A stretch of DNA of 64,000 bases. It comes from Pedobacter sp. B4-66. GTDB lineage: Bacteria; Bacteroidota; Bacteroidia; Sphingobacteriales; Sphingobacteriaceae. The notes under the pieces are model-generated. The model saw only the letters and a list, made by a program, of their open reading frames with translations. It was not told the DNA's origin and did not search any database. The translations under genes and the position numbers were made by a program. The stretch is from the NCBI RefSeq assembly GCF_018492665.1, contig NZ_JAFVME010000009.1, positions 124,001-188,000 on the forward strand, given 5' to 3'. Positions 25,174-32,911 of the stretch are shown in pieces (the first letter of the stretch is position 1; each line of letters opens with the position of its first letter).

Positions 25174-25563
25174 ATGAAAAAGTTATTATTACTATTTACA
25201 TTGATTTTAGGAATAAGTGTTGCATCAAATGCTCAATCTAAACCAGCTGAGTTTAAATTTGACAAAGAAACTTATGACTTTGGAAAAATCCCTAACAACA
25301 AACCTGCAACTGTTGATTTTAAATTTACTAACATTGGAGATCAACCTTTGATCCTTACCAAAGTTGAAACAACTTGTGGTTGTACAGTACCTGAATACAC
25401 AAAAACTCCAATCAAAAAAGGAGAGACTGGAACTATAAAAGTTACCTATAACCCTACTGCAGCATTGCCATTTAGCAAAAGCATTACCATAACTTCTAAT
25501 GCTAAAACCACTACTAAAGTTCTTTATATTAAAGGCGAAACAGTAGCTGGAAGTACTAAATAG
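25174..25563 (+). CDS. DUF1573 secreted protein
   Basis: The 129-residue protein has a signal peptide (MKKLLLLFTLILGISVASNAQ, cleavage probably after NAQ) followed by one Ig-like DUF1573 domain: FDKETYDFGKIPNNKPATVDFKFTN split across strands, then the hallmark TTCGCTVPEYTKTPI with a conserved Cys-x-Cys pair, and GETGTIKVTYNP. The family is abundant in Bacteroidota, exported, and of unknown function. It has its own promoter and terminator, so it is monocistronic. Confidence 0.9.
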   Translation: MKKLLLLFTLILGISVASNAQSKPAEFKFDKETYDFGKIPNNKPATVDFKFTNIGDQPLILTKVETTCGCTVPEYTKTPIKKGETGTIKVTYNPTAALPFSKSITITSNAKTTTKVLYIKGETVAGSTK

Positions 25564-25590
25564 AATCCAATAAAGATATTTCTTGTAAAA

Positions 25591-25617
25591 GACCTCGTTA
25601 ATCAACGAGGTTTTTTA
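25591..25617 (+). terminator. Terminator after the DUF1573 gene
   Basis: Stem ACCTCGTT / AACGAGGT with loop AATC, followed by TTTTTT. The end of the T-run merges with the -7 box of the next gene. Confidence 0.85.
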
Positions 25618-25623
25618 CTTTTG
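25616..25623 (+). promoter_or_regulatory. -7 box abutting the aminotransferase start
   Basis: TACTTTTG matches TAnnTTTG and ends 4 bp before the ATG at 25628, predicting a leaderless mRNA. Confidence 0.45.
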
Positions 25624-25627
25624 TACC

Positions 25628-26830
25628 ATGCCAAGGATCTCAGAGAAAGGGGTACAAATGCCCGCTTCACCAATTAGAAAATTAACCCCATTTGCTGATC
25701 AAGCAAAAAAGGACGGAAAAAAGGTGTACCATTTAAATATTGGACAACCTGATATAGCCACGCCTGAGGTTATGTTAAATGCGATCAAAAACATTAATTT
25801 TAATGTTTGGGCCTATACTCCATCTGAAGGTACCTTAAGTTATAGAACTAAGCTTGCAGAATACTATAACAAACTGGGTTACAATATTACCCCTGAAGAT
25901 ATTCTTGTTACAGTTGGTGGCTCAGAAGCCATCACTATTGCCATGCAAACCTGTATTAATGAAGGTGATGAAATCATTGTTCCTGAGCCTTTTTATGCCA
26001 ATTACAATGGTTTTGCCTGCATGAGTAATATAACTGTAGTACCAATATTATCACATATTGAAAATGGTTTTGCACTCCCTCCTATTGCTGATTTTGAAAA
26101 GCTAATAACCGACAAAACCAGAGGTATTATTATTTGCAATCCTAATAATCCTACCGGCTATTTGTATTCAAGAGAAGAGCTTGAGGCACTTAAAGAGCTT
26201 TGCTTAAAGTATGATCTTTTCTTGTTTTCTGACGAGGCATACAGAGAGTTTTGTTATGATGGCAGAGAGTTTATCTCTCCGGTATATCTGGATGGCATCG
26301 ACGAAAACGTAGTTGTGATTGATACAGTTTCTAAGCGTTATAGCGCTTGTGGGGCAAGATTGGGATGTATCATCACCAAAAACAAAGAAGTAATACAATC
26401 GGCTTTAAAATTTGCACAGGCAAGGTTAAGCCCAGGTATGGTTGAGCAAATTGCAGGAACCGCAGCTGTAGATACTCCTGATAGTTATTTTGAAGAGGTA
26501 AACAAAGAATATACTTTAAGAAGAGATACATTAGTTAAAAGACTAAACAGCATTGAAGGTGTGTTTTGTCCTAATCCGGGTGGCGCATTTTATGTAGTTG
26601 CAAAACTACCGATAGATGATGCTGATGAGTTTTGCCAATGGATACTCGAAAGTTTTTCTCACAACGGGGCAACCATTATGATGGCTCCTGCTACTGGATT
26701 TTACTCGACAGAAGGCTTTGGAAAAAATGAGGTAAGAATGGCTTACGTTCTAAACACTACCGATCTTAACAATGCTATGGATTGTCTTGATATTGCATTA
26801 AAACAATATCCTGGTAGAACTATGGCATAA
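25628..26830 (+). CDS. Pyridoxal-phosphate aminotransferase, class I/II
   Basis: The 400-residue fold-type I aminotransferase has NIGQPDIATPE near the N-terminus, VTVGGSEAITIAMQ (PLP phosphate region), IICNPNNPTGYLYS (the Asn/Pro motif), SDEAYREFCYDG (Asp and Tyr contacting PLP) and TVSKRYSACGARLG with the Schiff-base lysine (S-K-R), then a C-terminal Arg region NEVRMAYVL for the substrate carboxylate. It is in the AspAT-like Iγ group. The substrate cannot be fixed, but aspartate or an aromatic amino acid is likely, and the latter would suit the nearby aromatic genes. An alternative ATG lies 10 codons in, but the first is favoured because N-terminal SEKGVQMPASPIRKL is conserved. Confidence 0.9.
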   Translation: MPRISEKGVQMPASPIRKLTPFADQAKKDGKKVYHLNIGQPDIATPEVMLNAIKNINFNVWAYTPSEGTLSYRTKLAEYYNKLGYNITPEDILVTVGGSEAITIAMQTCINEGDEIIVPEPFYANYNGFACMSNITVVPILSHIENGFALPPIADFEKLITDKTRGIIICNPNNPTGYLYSREELEALKELCLKYDLFLFSDEAYREFCYDGREFISPVYLDGIDENVVVIDTVSKRYSACGARLGCIITKNKEVIQSALKFAQARLSPGMVEQIAGTAAVDTPDSYFEEVNKEYTLRRDTLVKRLNSIEGVFCPNPGGAFYVVAKLPIDDADEFCQWILESFSHNGATIMMAPATGFYSTEGFGKNEVRMAYVLNTTDLNNAMDCLDIALKQYPGRTMA

Positions 26831-26836
26831 TTTTAG

Positions 26837-26844
26837 TACTTTTG
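26837..26844 (+). promoter_or_regulatory. -7 box upstream of ssrA
   Basis: TACTTTTG lies 57 bp before the mature tmRNA 5' end and matches TAnnTTTG. It would give a short 5' precursor removed by RNase P. Confidence 0.4.
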
Positions 26845-26900
26845 TTTCAAGTTGATGGTTGGAAAGGATTAGTTAACCACACACCATCAGCACATATAAT

Positions 26901-27264
26901 GGGCTCGTTCTGGATTTGACAGGGTGGCGCTGAGTATGTAAGCATGCAGTGCGTTGTACGGAGAGCACTTAAAAGATAACGTTCACACTATAATTGGCGA
27001 AAATAACTACGCCTTAGCTGCCTAATTTAGAATTAGATAAGCTTTTGTTCCTCTAACTGCTGCATCGTTAGGTTAGAATCTGGAGCATCGAAATAACGGA
27101 GCTGGCATTTGTAAGGTACGCTACATTTGCGAGATAAAGTACCTAAGGTGAAAGGTTAGGTCGGTTTCCAGCCCGCCAGATCCCTACAATTAATTGGAAA
27201 ATAAGCATGAAGAAAGCATAATTTATCACACAACTGGACAAGGGTTCGACTCCCTTCGGGTCCA
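26901..27264 (+). ncRNA. ssrA: Transfer-messenger RNA (tmRNA)
   Basis: The 364-nt RNA rescues stalled ribosomes and tags their products for proteolysis. The 5' GGGCTCG pairs with the 3' CGGGTCC to form the alanyl acceptor stem, and GGATTTGACAGG and GGTTCGACTCCC are the conserved tmRNA D-like and T-arm pieces. The tag reading frame at 26996-27025 is GGC GAA AAT AAC TAC GCC TTA GCT GCC TAA, giving GENNYALAA (preceded by the tRNA-borne Ala). CCA is not encoded. The tag type is the one found in Bacteroidota. Confidence 0.97.
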
Positions 27265-27267
27265 CTT

Positions 27268-27300
27268 AAAGAGACGCCAAACTTATGGCGTCTCTTTTTT
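27268..27300 (+). terminator. Terminator of ssrA
   Basis: Stem AGAGACGCCA / TGGCGTCTCT with loop AACTTA (27280-27285), followed by TTTTT, starting 4 bp after the tmRNA. Confidence 0.9.
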
Positions 27301-27435
27301 ATTCAAAACATTTTACTGAAATACAAACAGTTAAAAACATAAACAACTCGCACAACTATTCGATCCTACAATCTAACAGCTGTTTATAAACACCGTAGCC
27401 GTTGATATCCTTTTTCCTGATGGATTAAACCCATA

Positions 27436-28290
27436 CTAATAAGTATAGGTGATATCAGTTTTAACACTTTTAACAAGATTTCCATCCGGATCCAGCTCAT
27501 CACTCTGGCATTTTATAGATGTTAAATCTCCTGAGTTCTGAGTATAACTTATAATTGCCGAGGATCTTAAGGACTGAAATTCTGTAAGCTGTTTTGAAGA
27601 AAATGCCTGTAAGGAAAGCGAAATAAGTTCATTCACTAAAATGGCTTTTGCAGGGAAAATTGGATTTTTCAATACAAATATAGGAATCACACTCCCATAA
27701 ACCCGACCCTTTTGATCGTTATACTGAAAACTTATAGAAGTTTTTAAGTACCAGGAATTTGTTAGTGCTTTAATTAATTTTCCTTCACTTACCTGAAGTT
27801 CAAGAAAAGTTAAATCATTAACATTTGTTGCTATTGTGGTAAAACCTCCAATAGTCGTGCAGGTCAATGGGAAGGATTTGATTACACCTGAAGTATTTGT
27901 GACTTTAAATTCTGCATTCGATAGTACATTGTTATTTGAGTAATTCAAGACAAGTGTATAATGCAAATCTCCTGCATTATGTTTAATGCGACTAATCTGT
28001 GTACTCAGATAACTATAGGTATAGCCAAATCTGAAATCAGCTGAACCAACATAAGACACTTGTCTGTCCGGACCATAATTGACTATAAAATTTTGCTCGA
28101 ATTGACCATCATCTGTCTTAATAGACTTGATCATCTTCACTGGGGACAGTTCAGGTTCTTTCGGGATGTTTTTTTTGCAACTGCTAAAAATGGCTCCCAA
28201 CAATATTAATTTTAAAATTGAACCGACTATTCTGGCTGAACATTTCCTTTTTAGATAGTTCTGTTTTTCCAGGCAGTGACTAATTACCAT
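27436..28290 (-). CDS. Uncharacterised lipoprotein
   Basis: The 284-residue product has an N-terminal basic stretch, a hydrophobic helix and a lipobox-like IFSSCKKN (lipidated Cys about residue 38), so it is probably exported and lipid-anchored. The rest is beta-rich with Tyr/Ser/Asn-containing strands (NFIVNYGPDRQVSYVG, LVLNYSNNNVLSNAEF) and a final DITYTY, the pattern of Bacteroidota repeats that read out strand after strand (DUF4595-like). No catalytic motif is visible. It lies 11 bp downstream of a decayed lipoprotein fragment, suggesting it once belonged to a larger operon like that at 29.3-32.8 kb. Confidence 0.65.
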   Translation of the reverse strand: MVISHCLEKQNYLKRKCSARIVGSILKLILLGAIFSSCKKNIPKEPELSPVKMIKSIKTDDGQFEQNFIVNYGPDRQVSYVGSADFRFGYTYSYLSTQISRIKHNAGDLHYTLVLNYSNNNVLSNAEFKVTNTSGVIKSFPLTCTTIGGFTTIATNVNDLTFLELQVSEGKLIKALTNSWYLKTSISFQYNDQKGRVYGSVIPIFVLKNPIFPAKAILVNELISLSLQAFSSKQLTEFQSLRSSAIISYTQNSGDLTSIKCQSDELDPDGNLVKSVKTDITYTY

Positions 28291-28301
28291 TTTATAGGAT
28301 C

Positions 28302-28576
28302 TTATTTTTGCGGTTCAGTTGATTTCATATATTGTTGCACTTCTCCATCTCCTATTGGGACCACCAATACTTTCTTGCCATTTATTTCCTTAATACTCCA
28401 ATTGTCCCTAACCATTTTCTTGGGGATATAGCTCTGTCGATGTATATTTTTTAGTTTCTCCAAATCCTGGAGAATTGCTGGAACTGCAGGAATTGTATGA
28501 TCTGTAATTTCCATTGGCATAGGACATTTCAAAGGGTTTAATATTAAAATTGAATTCTCTGTTTTTTTAAATAAAA
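28302..28576 (-). pseudogene. Frameshifted, truncated paralogue of the 211-residue lipoprotein
   Basis: The tail in one frame (DNWSIKEINGKKVLVVPIGD, ending STEPQK) is nearly the same as the last 38 residues of the gene at 30769-31404 (NNWRIQEINGKKVLVVPIGD...STEPQK). Upstream the match continues in another frame: FEMSYANGNYRSYNSC, then PGFGETKKYTSTELYP, against FEMFYASGNYRSFNTC, PGFGESKKYTSAELYP. The frame switches near the TELYP/PKKM junction, and the 5' two-thirds of the gene, including the signal peptide, is absent; upstream is an in-frame stop. Thus it is a broken copy covering about 85 codons of the C-terminus. Confidence 0.85.
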
Positions 28577-28613
28577 TATTTTAATCAAAGTTATCTTGGC
28601 CAACTATAAAGGG

Positions 28614-28690
28614 AAATAAGCTATATCAATCATATTTGTGGGTACTACTACCCATTTTCAATCTATTTATGTTAATTATATTTGAATATG
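28614..28690 (+). repeat. Duplicated promoter region, copy 1
   Basis: 77 bp aligned without gaps to 32835-32911, about 88 percent identical. It includes the palindrome GGTACTACTACC (28641-28652), the CATTTTCAAT stretch, the -7 box TATATTTG (28677-28684) and an ATG at 28688. It is the relic of the promoter driving sensor kinase A. Confidence 0.85.
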
Positions 28691-29019
28691 ATTGTAACCC
28701 TCACCTCCAAATACCTGCATTTTCACTTTCCTGAGTTATTTTTCATCTACGATTCTAGGGCGCAGGAAGCCATGAGACAATTCAGAATAAGCTCTCTTCT
28801 GAAGACAGGAGACCGGTCAGCAAATACGATTTGGACGAGGATTACATTAAATTTTCGGATCGCTTCATGAAGCTAAAATCAAAACTGGAAAAGGAAGAAA
28901 TCCGACTCAGAAACCCTGAACTTGACAACCTGCTGATCGAACTAGCCAATGAGCAGCTGAAAGCCAAACGCCTGACTTCCCAAAACCAGCGAAGGATAAA
29001 AAAATTATCATCACACTAG
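28688..29019 (+). pseudogene. Frameshifted gene behind the duplicated promoter
   Basis: From the ATG at 28688 the first frame reads SKYLHFHFPELFFIYDSRAQ, and then a different frame carries on coding-like text: SKYDLDEDYIKFSDRFMKLK, and NPELDNLLIELANEQLKAKR up to a TAG at 29019. Joined by a frameshift near 28775, the pieces resemble, from memory, the C-terminal half of a family of uncharacterised bacterial proteins with F-P-x-L-F-x-I-Y-D-S-R and x-P-x-x-L-D-N-L-L motifs. The gene is broken and its 5' half missing; it has come to sit behind the copied promoter. Confidence 0.6.
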
Positions 29020-29136
29020 AACAATTCATTGGAAAAAGGGACTTAAATTATAATTTAGACTTTTCTTCATTAATCGTCCTTATTAACAGTAAAAACTGAT
29101 CTAGCGATTCGATAATATCCCCCTCATTGCCACCAG

Positions 29137-29169
29137 AAAAAAGGCAGCTCCTGTCGAGCTGCTTTTTTT
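29137..29169. terminator. Bidirectional terminator-like hairpin
   Basis: Stem GCAGCTC / GAGCTGC with loop CTGTC, flanked by AAAAAA and TTTTTTT. It lies in the otherwise empty 29020-29343 and ends transcription from the relic side. Confidence 0.75.
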
Positions 29170-29343
29170 GCATATATACAACTATCATTCAAAGAGTTAC
29201 GCTAAAACCATAAATTAGCTACATTAAACCTAACCAGCTAACATATAATAGCCATAGTTAGCTGTCATATATTTATATTAAATAAAAAGAATGATCCCCA
29301 CTCAAGCCGGGTTAAGGCCCATTACTAAACCAATACTGAGCGA

Positions 29344-30756
29344 TCAGATATCAATACGTCGTTCATAACGCTTTCCTTTCAACTCAAATACATACCTTAC
29401 AAATGGTCGATATATATTCTTGACCGCACATGGGTGTGTCTGATACATACCCGGCGAAATAATTGGCTTCTGATAATTGCCTAGGATTACTTCGCCTGTA
29501 TGTGACACCAACTCAAAGGAAATCAACTGAATAGGCATGGAATATCCATTTGTGATCAAACCCGATAGGTTTGCCGATACATACCCATTGGTCGACACCC
29601 GATTAGTGACCGTCACTTGGGTAAATACCCATTCCTCCGGATTCATAACCACCACTTCACAAATTGCCTGCACTCGGGGGTTATTGACAGAGATTGCCGA
29701 AATGATAGCCCGCCCTTTCCCTTTGGCAATAACCTGACCCCGCTGATCTACGGTAGCAACGCTGATATTGGAAGAATTCCATTTCAGTGATTTATCCTTT
29801 GCATGCTCAGGTAGCACAGTTGCTCTTAATACATGTTCATGTTCCAAAACTAAGGATAATATAGAGGAGGACAATACGATTTGCTGCACCTGTGCAGGTT
29901 TCACAGTGACCTGGCAGGTTGCGGTCTTCTGTCCATCAACAGTAGTCACCCGGATCGTAGTTGTCCCCTCCTTTATTCCCAATACCCTTCCCTCAATCAC
30001 ACTGGCGACCTGCGGATCTGCTGACGACCAGATTAATCGCTGATCAGTCGCATTTGCTGGCAAAATCCGGGGGACCAAACGTGCCCCCTCTCCAACGGAT
30101 ACAGTCGTTTGAGGGACATTTAAAGAAACCGATTCAACTGATACCGGAGCTACTTGTATGGTCAGTACTGCTTTTATAGCTGTTCCTTTGATCAAGGCAA
30201 CAATTTCCACTGCTCCTGCACCAACGGCCAAGACTTTACCCTCAGACACCCTACAGACAGTCTCATCTGAACTAGACCATTCGATTTCGAGCTTGTCTAT
30301 ATCACTTGCATCCTGCGGTTCTATCGCATAAGCAATTTGGGTTTCCTCTCCCACTAGCAGAGAAGTTTTCTCAGCCTGCAGCCGCAGCGCTTGTGGCAAG
30401 ATTGGCAAAACCCTGATCTTTATACTGGCTGTTAAACCCAATTCTTTGGCAACTACCGATACTTCGGTTTCTCCTACCCGATACCCATACACCACACCGT
30501 TTTCCACCCTTGCCACCTGAGCATCCAATACAGACCACTCATAGCCCGGTGCTTTCAATTCGGATGGCGAATGGAGCACCTTCAGCTCAGCTGTATGCCC
30601 GACAGCCACCGTCATCAGATTTTCCTTAAACTGTATTTGAGTCACCCTGGTCGGCCTCGGGATATCCCTATTCCGACTACAGGCCGACAGGATGATCAAT
30701 AAAAGCAACATCCCACCAAATCCGAATGGCTGTCTTGCTGTTAAAATAGTTAACAT
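29344..30756 (-). CDS. Lipoprotein with about four Big_2 Ig-like domains
   Basis: The 470-residue product has a lipoprotein signal (LLLLIILSACSRN, Cys about residue 26) and then tandem bacterial Ig-like (Big_2) repeats. Each repeat shows a L-x-V-G-x-x-x-x-L strand, a W-S-S/V-x-D-x-x-V-A-x-V turn and a G-x-V-x-x-x-x-x-G-x-x-x-I/V end, for example WSSADPQVASVIEGRVLGIK, and WNSSNISVATVDQRGQVIAK. Repeats lie roughly at 45-125, 125-205, 205-290 and 290-372, followed by a C-terminal beta domain of about 95 residues. Such proteins act as surface adhesins or ligand sensors. Last of three minus-strand lipoprotein genes, 12 bp after its neighbour. Confidence 0.85.
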   Translation of the reverse strand: MLTILTARQPFGFGGMLLLLIILSACSRNRDIPRPTRVTQIQFKENLMTVAVGHTAELKVLHSPSELKAPGYEWSVLDAQVARVENGVVYGYRVGETEVSVVAKELGLTASIKIRVLPILPQALRLQAEKTSLLVGEETQIAYAIEPQDASDIDKLEIEWSSSDETVCRVSEGKVLAVGAGAVEIVALIKGTAIKAVLTIQVAPVSVESVSLNVPQTTVSVGEGARLVPRILPANATDQRLIWSSADPQVASVIEGRVLGIKEGTTTIRVTTVDGQKTATCQVTVKPAQVQQIVLSSSILSLVLEHEHVLRATVLPEHAKDKSLKWNSSNISVATVDQRGQVIAKGKGRAIISAISVNNPRVQAICEVVVMNPEEWVFTQVTVTNRVSTNGYVSANLSGLITNGYSMPIQLISFELVSHTGEVILGNYQKPIISPGMYQTHPCAVKNIYRPFVRYVFELKGKRYERRIDI

Positions 30757-30768
30757 ATGCTTTAAGAT

Positions 30769-31404
30769 TTATTTCTGCGGTTCTGTTGATTTTTCATAAT
30801 ACTGTTCTTCTCCATCTCCTATTGGAACCACCAATACCTTCTTGCCATTGATCTCCTGGATACGCCAATTGTTCCTCAGCATTTTCTTTGCAGGATACAG
30901 CTCTGCGGAGGTATATTTTTTGGATTCCCCAAATCCCGGAGGATTGCTGGAACCACAGGTATTAAAAGACCGGTAATTCCCGCTGGCATAAAACATTTCA
31001 AAGGTTTTAGCAGCAGGATCGATCTTCACTGTTCCTTCTTTATAACCCAAAACCTGGGTTCGGCAATAAGTAGAAGTACTGGTATAATAGAAATACTCCT
31101 TTGCGCGACCATCCTTATACAGCATATAACCTACAGCAATCTCATTCGCCGGTCCCTGGTAGCTGCCATCATAACCCCAGAAATTACCTATAGAGCTCAC
31201 CCCGGCTATCCAGTAGCCTACAAGTTCATCAGGTACAGTAGATCTGGGATGGTTTCCATAATCACCTTCAGTATCCACCGGAGCGGCATTAGACTTTTTA
31301 CAACTATACACCATACCAAGCAGCGTGGCTATAGATAGTAAAAGAATTGGTAAAAATAAGCGTATTGGTCGCTTATCGATTTTTATTACGTTGTTCGTTT
31401 TCAT
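30769..31404 (-). CDS. Uncharacterised lipoprotein of 211 residues
   Basis: After a basic N-terminus and a hydrophobic helix the lipobox MVYSCKKS places the lipid Cys near residue 35. The mature region contains VGYWIAGVSSIGNFWGYDGS, KEYFYYTSTSTYCRTQVLGY and GKKVLVVPIGDGEEQYYEKS. The alternation of Tyr/Trp/Gly and paired Cys suggests a small lipocalin-like or beta-barrel domain, which is a guess; no known family was recognised. A frameshifted copy of its C-terminus lies at 28302-28576. It is the middle gene of the divergent lipoprotein operon. Confidence 0.75.
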   Translation of the reverse strand: MKTNNVIKIDKRPIRLFLPILLLSIATLLGMVYSCKKSNAAPVDTEGDYGNHPRSTVPDELVGYWIAGVSSIGNFWGYDGSYQGPANEIAVGYMLYKDGRAKEYFYYTSTSTYCRTQVLGYKEGTVKIDPAAKTFEMFYASGNYRSFNTCGSSNPPGFGESKKYTSAELYPAKKMLRNNWRIQEINGKKVLVVPIGDGEEQYYEKSTEPQK

Positions 31405-31492
31405 TTGATTTTTTGTTGAAATTGAATAAATAGCATTTTAGTCGTTTAGGGGGATCCTTGCTCTGTCCGTTCCTCCCTGGATGTCAATTCCC

Positions 31493-32758
31493 TTAAGGAT
31501 TGTACACTCTGGCTCTAAACCTGCCTTTTACATGGGTAGTTTCTAAAAGCAATGGGCCAATACCGGCATTAGACACTGTAAAATTACCTTCCACCCATTT
31601 ATTGTCCATTTTAGTAATGTTGATGCTGCCACCACTAGGCAGCAGTTCCTTTTGTATTGGATCGACATAGCTGCTTACATAACCGCCATTTCCAACCAGA
31701 AAATGGAACTTATTTCCCGTAGCAGTCAGATCATAAGCATAATTCCCCACACCCCCGGTCCAGGTCAAAAGGAAATGACCACCACCTTCATCTTCAGGAT
31801 TAGAAAGCAGATACCTCTGTCCGGATTTTACAGCTGGTGTCACCGGGAATTTTGTAAACGAACTACCACCAATAGTCAGTTCCGCCCATCCATCACCCAT
31901 AATCTCGATATTGGACAACAACATAAACGTACCAGTCACAGGGGCATTCAGGGCCAGGCCCACCGTCGCATTAGTAAAGCCGTTCACCGTAGCAGGTGCC
32001 TGATAAGTCACCGCATTTCCGTTTGAGCTGATGAGATTCCCCGGCCCCGTCAAATTCCAGGATTTAACATATTTTGAAGGCAGCGGCACCGGAGTTCCTA
32101 CCGGATAACCCGGCTCCACTCCCCCTTCACCGGTAAGTGGCACCAGCAGATCCTCGTATTTCGACTCCGTATAAATCAGCGCTTTAACCACCTGTTTATC
32201 TCCTGGCTCCAGACTAGCATTAAGCGGTGAAAGTGACACCCGGTTCATCATAGACCAATCGCTGAAATGTGTCGTCTTAAACGTCACCGTCCCTCCCTCG
32301 AGATCATAATTGCTCGTTCCCACAAACTTCCATACCCCGCTGGCCATCTGGTAAGCAAATCCAAATGTCTCGACCATCGCTACAGAATCTGCTTCCGCCG
32401 AAAATGCATAAATCAGTGAAACCGGCTTTTCAAAGTGCAGATCATGGGGTGTAAGTCTAAATGACTGCCCTACACCGGCGACATTAGTTCTTGTAATGGG
32501 TTCAATACCAATGGTCGTTTCCTCTTTCAACGCACCAGCTGGTATATTAATACTCAGGCTACATTCCGAAGATATGAGCACTCCACCAGCCGGTCCAATA
32601 CGTCTGCTGACCACAGCTCCCGTTGAAACTCCCTTAGGCCGAACCAAAGCCACAACCGCAGCATTTTCTTCATCCATAGGTTTTACTTTATCCTTTTTAC
32701 AGGCGAGTATGCTTAACACACACAAAACACTCATCAGGTATACATGTAACTTTTTCAT
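31493..32758 (-). CDS. Lipoprotein with a ZU5-like domain
   Basis: The 421-residue product starts at ATG 32758 (the TTG six bases upstream is within the promoter) with the signal MKKLHVYLMSVLCVLSILAC, lipid Cys at residue 20. The region about 50-170 resembles the ZU5 domain: IGPAGGVLISSECSLSINIP followed by AGALKEETTIGIEPI, and later FKTTHFSDWSMM. ZU5 in bacterial surface proteins is structural and sometimes autoproteolytic. The C-terminal half is a beta-rich domain with ITKMDNKWVEGNFTVSN. First of three lipoprotein genes, divergent from sensor kinase A with a 150-bp shared control region. Confidence 0.75.
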   Translation of the reverse strand: MKKLHVYLMSVLCVLSILACKKDKVKPMDEENAAVVALVRPKGVSTGAVVSRRIGPAGGVLISSECSLSINIPAGALKEETTIGIEPITRTNVAGVGQSFRLTPHDLHFEKPVSLIYAFSAEADSVAMVETFGFAYQMASGVWKFVGTSNYDLEGGTVTFKTTHFSDWSMMNRVSLSPLNASLEPGDKQVVKALIYTESKYEDLLVPLTGEGGVEPGYPVGTPVPLPSKYVKSWNLTGPGNLISSNGNAVTYQAPATVNGFTNATVGLALNAPVTGTFMLLSNIEIMGDGWAELTIGGSSFTKFPVTPAVKSGQRYLLSNPEDEGGGHFLLTWTGGVGNYAYDLTATGNKFHFLVGNGGYVSSYVDPIQKELLPSGGSINITKMDNKWVEGNFTVSNAGIGPLLLETTHVKGRFRARVYNP

Positions 32759-32834
32759 ATTCAAATTTTTATTGCTATCGTATTTGTATCATAAATAATC
32801 CGGGGTCAAAATTACCCCGAGGATCTGAAGAGAT

Positions 32835-32911
32835 AAATAAGCGACATTAATCATATTTATAGGTACTACTACCCATTTTCAATCCCTTTATCTTATTTAT
32901 ATTTGAATATG
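32835..32911 (+). promoter_or_regulatory. Control region of sensor kinase A (copy 2 of the duplicated element)
   Basis: Contains GGTACTACTACC (32862-32873; GGTA...TACC dyad), CATTTTCAAT at the -33 position and the -7 box TATATTTG (32898-32905) 3 bp before the ATG at 32909. The dyad and -7 box are conserved in the copy at 28614-28690. The dyad's place just upstream of -33 suits an activator such as the NarL-type regulator encoded downstream. Confidence 0.6.

Noticed and set aside
26996..27025. Short frame GENNYALAA as a separate peptide gene
   Set aside because: It is the tag-coding part of the tmRNA.
27430..27435. CRISPR array or phage region
   Set aside because: No regularly spaced direct repeats were seen anywhere in the window, and no integrase, terminase, capsid or transposase genes were found.
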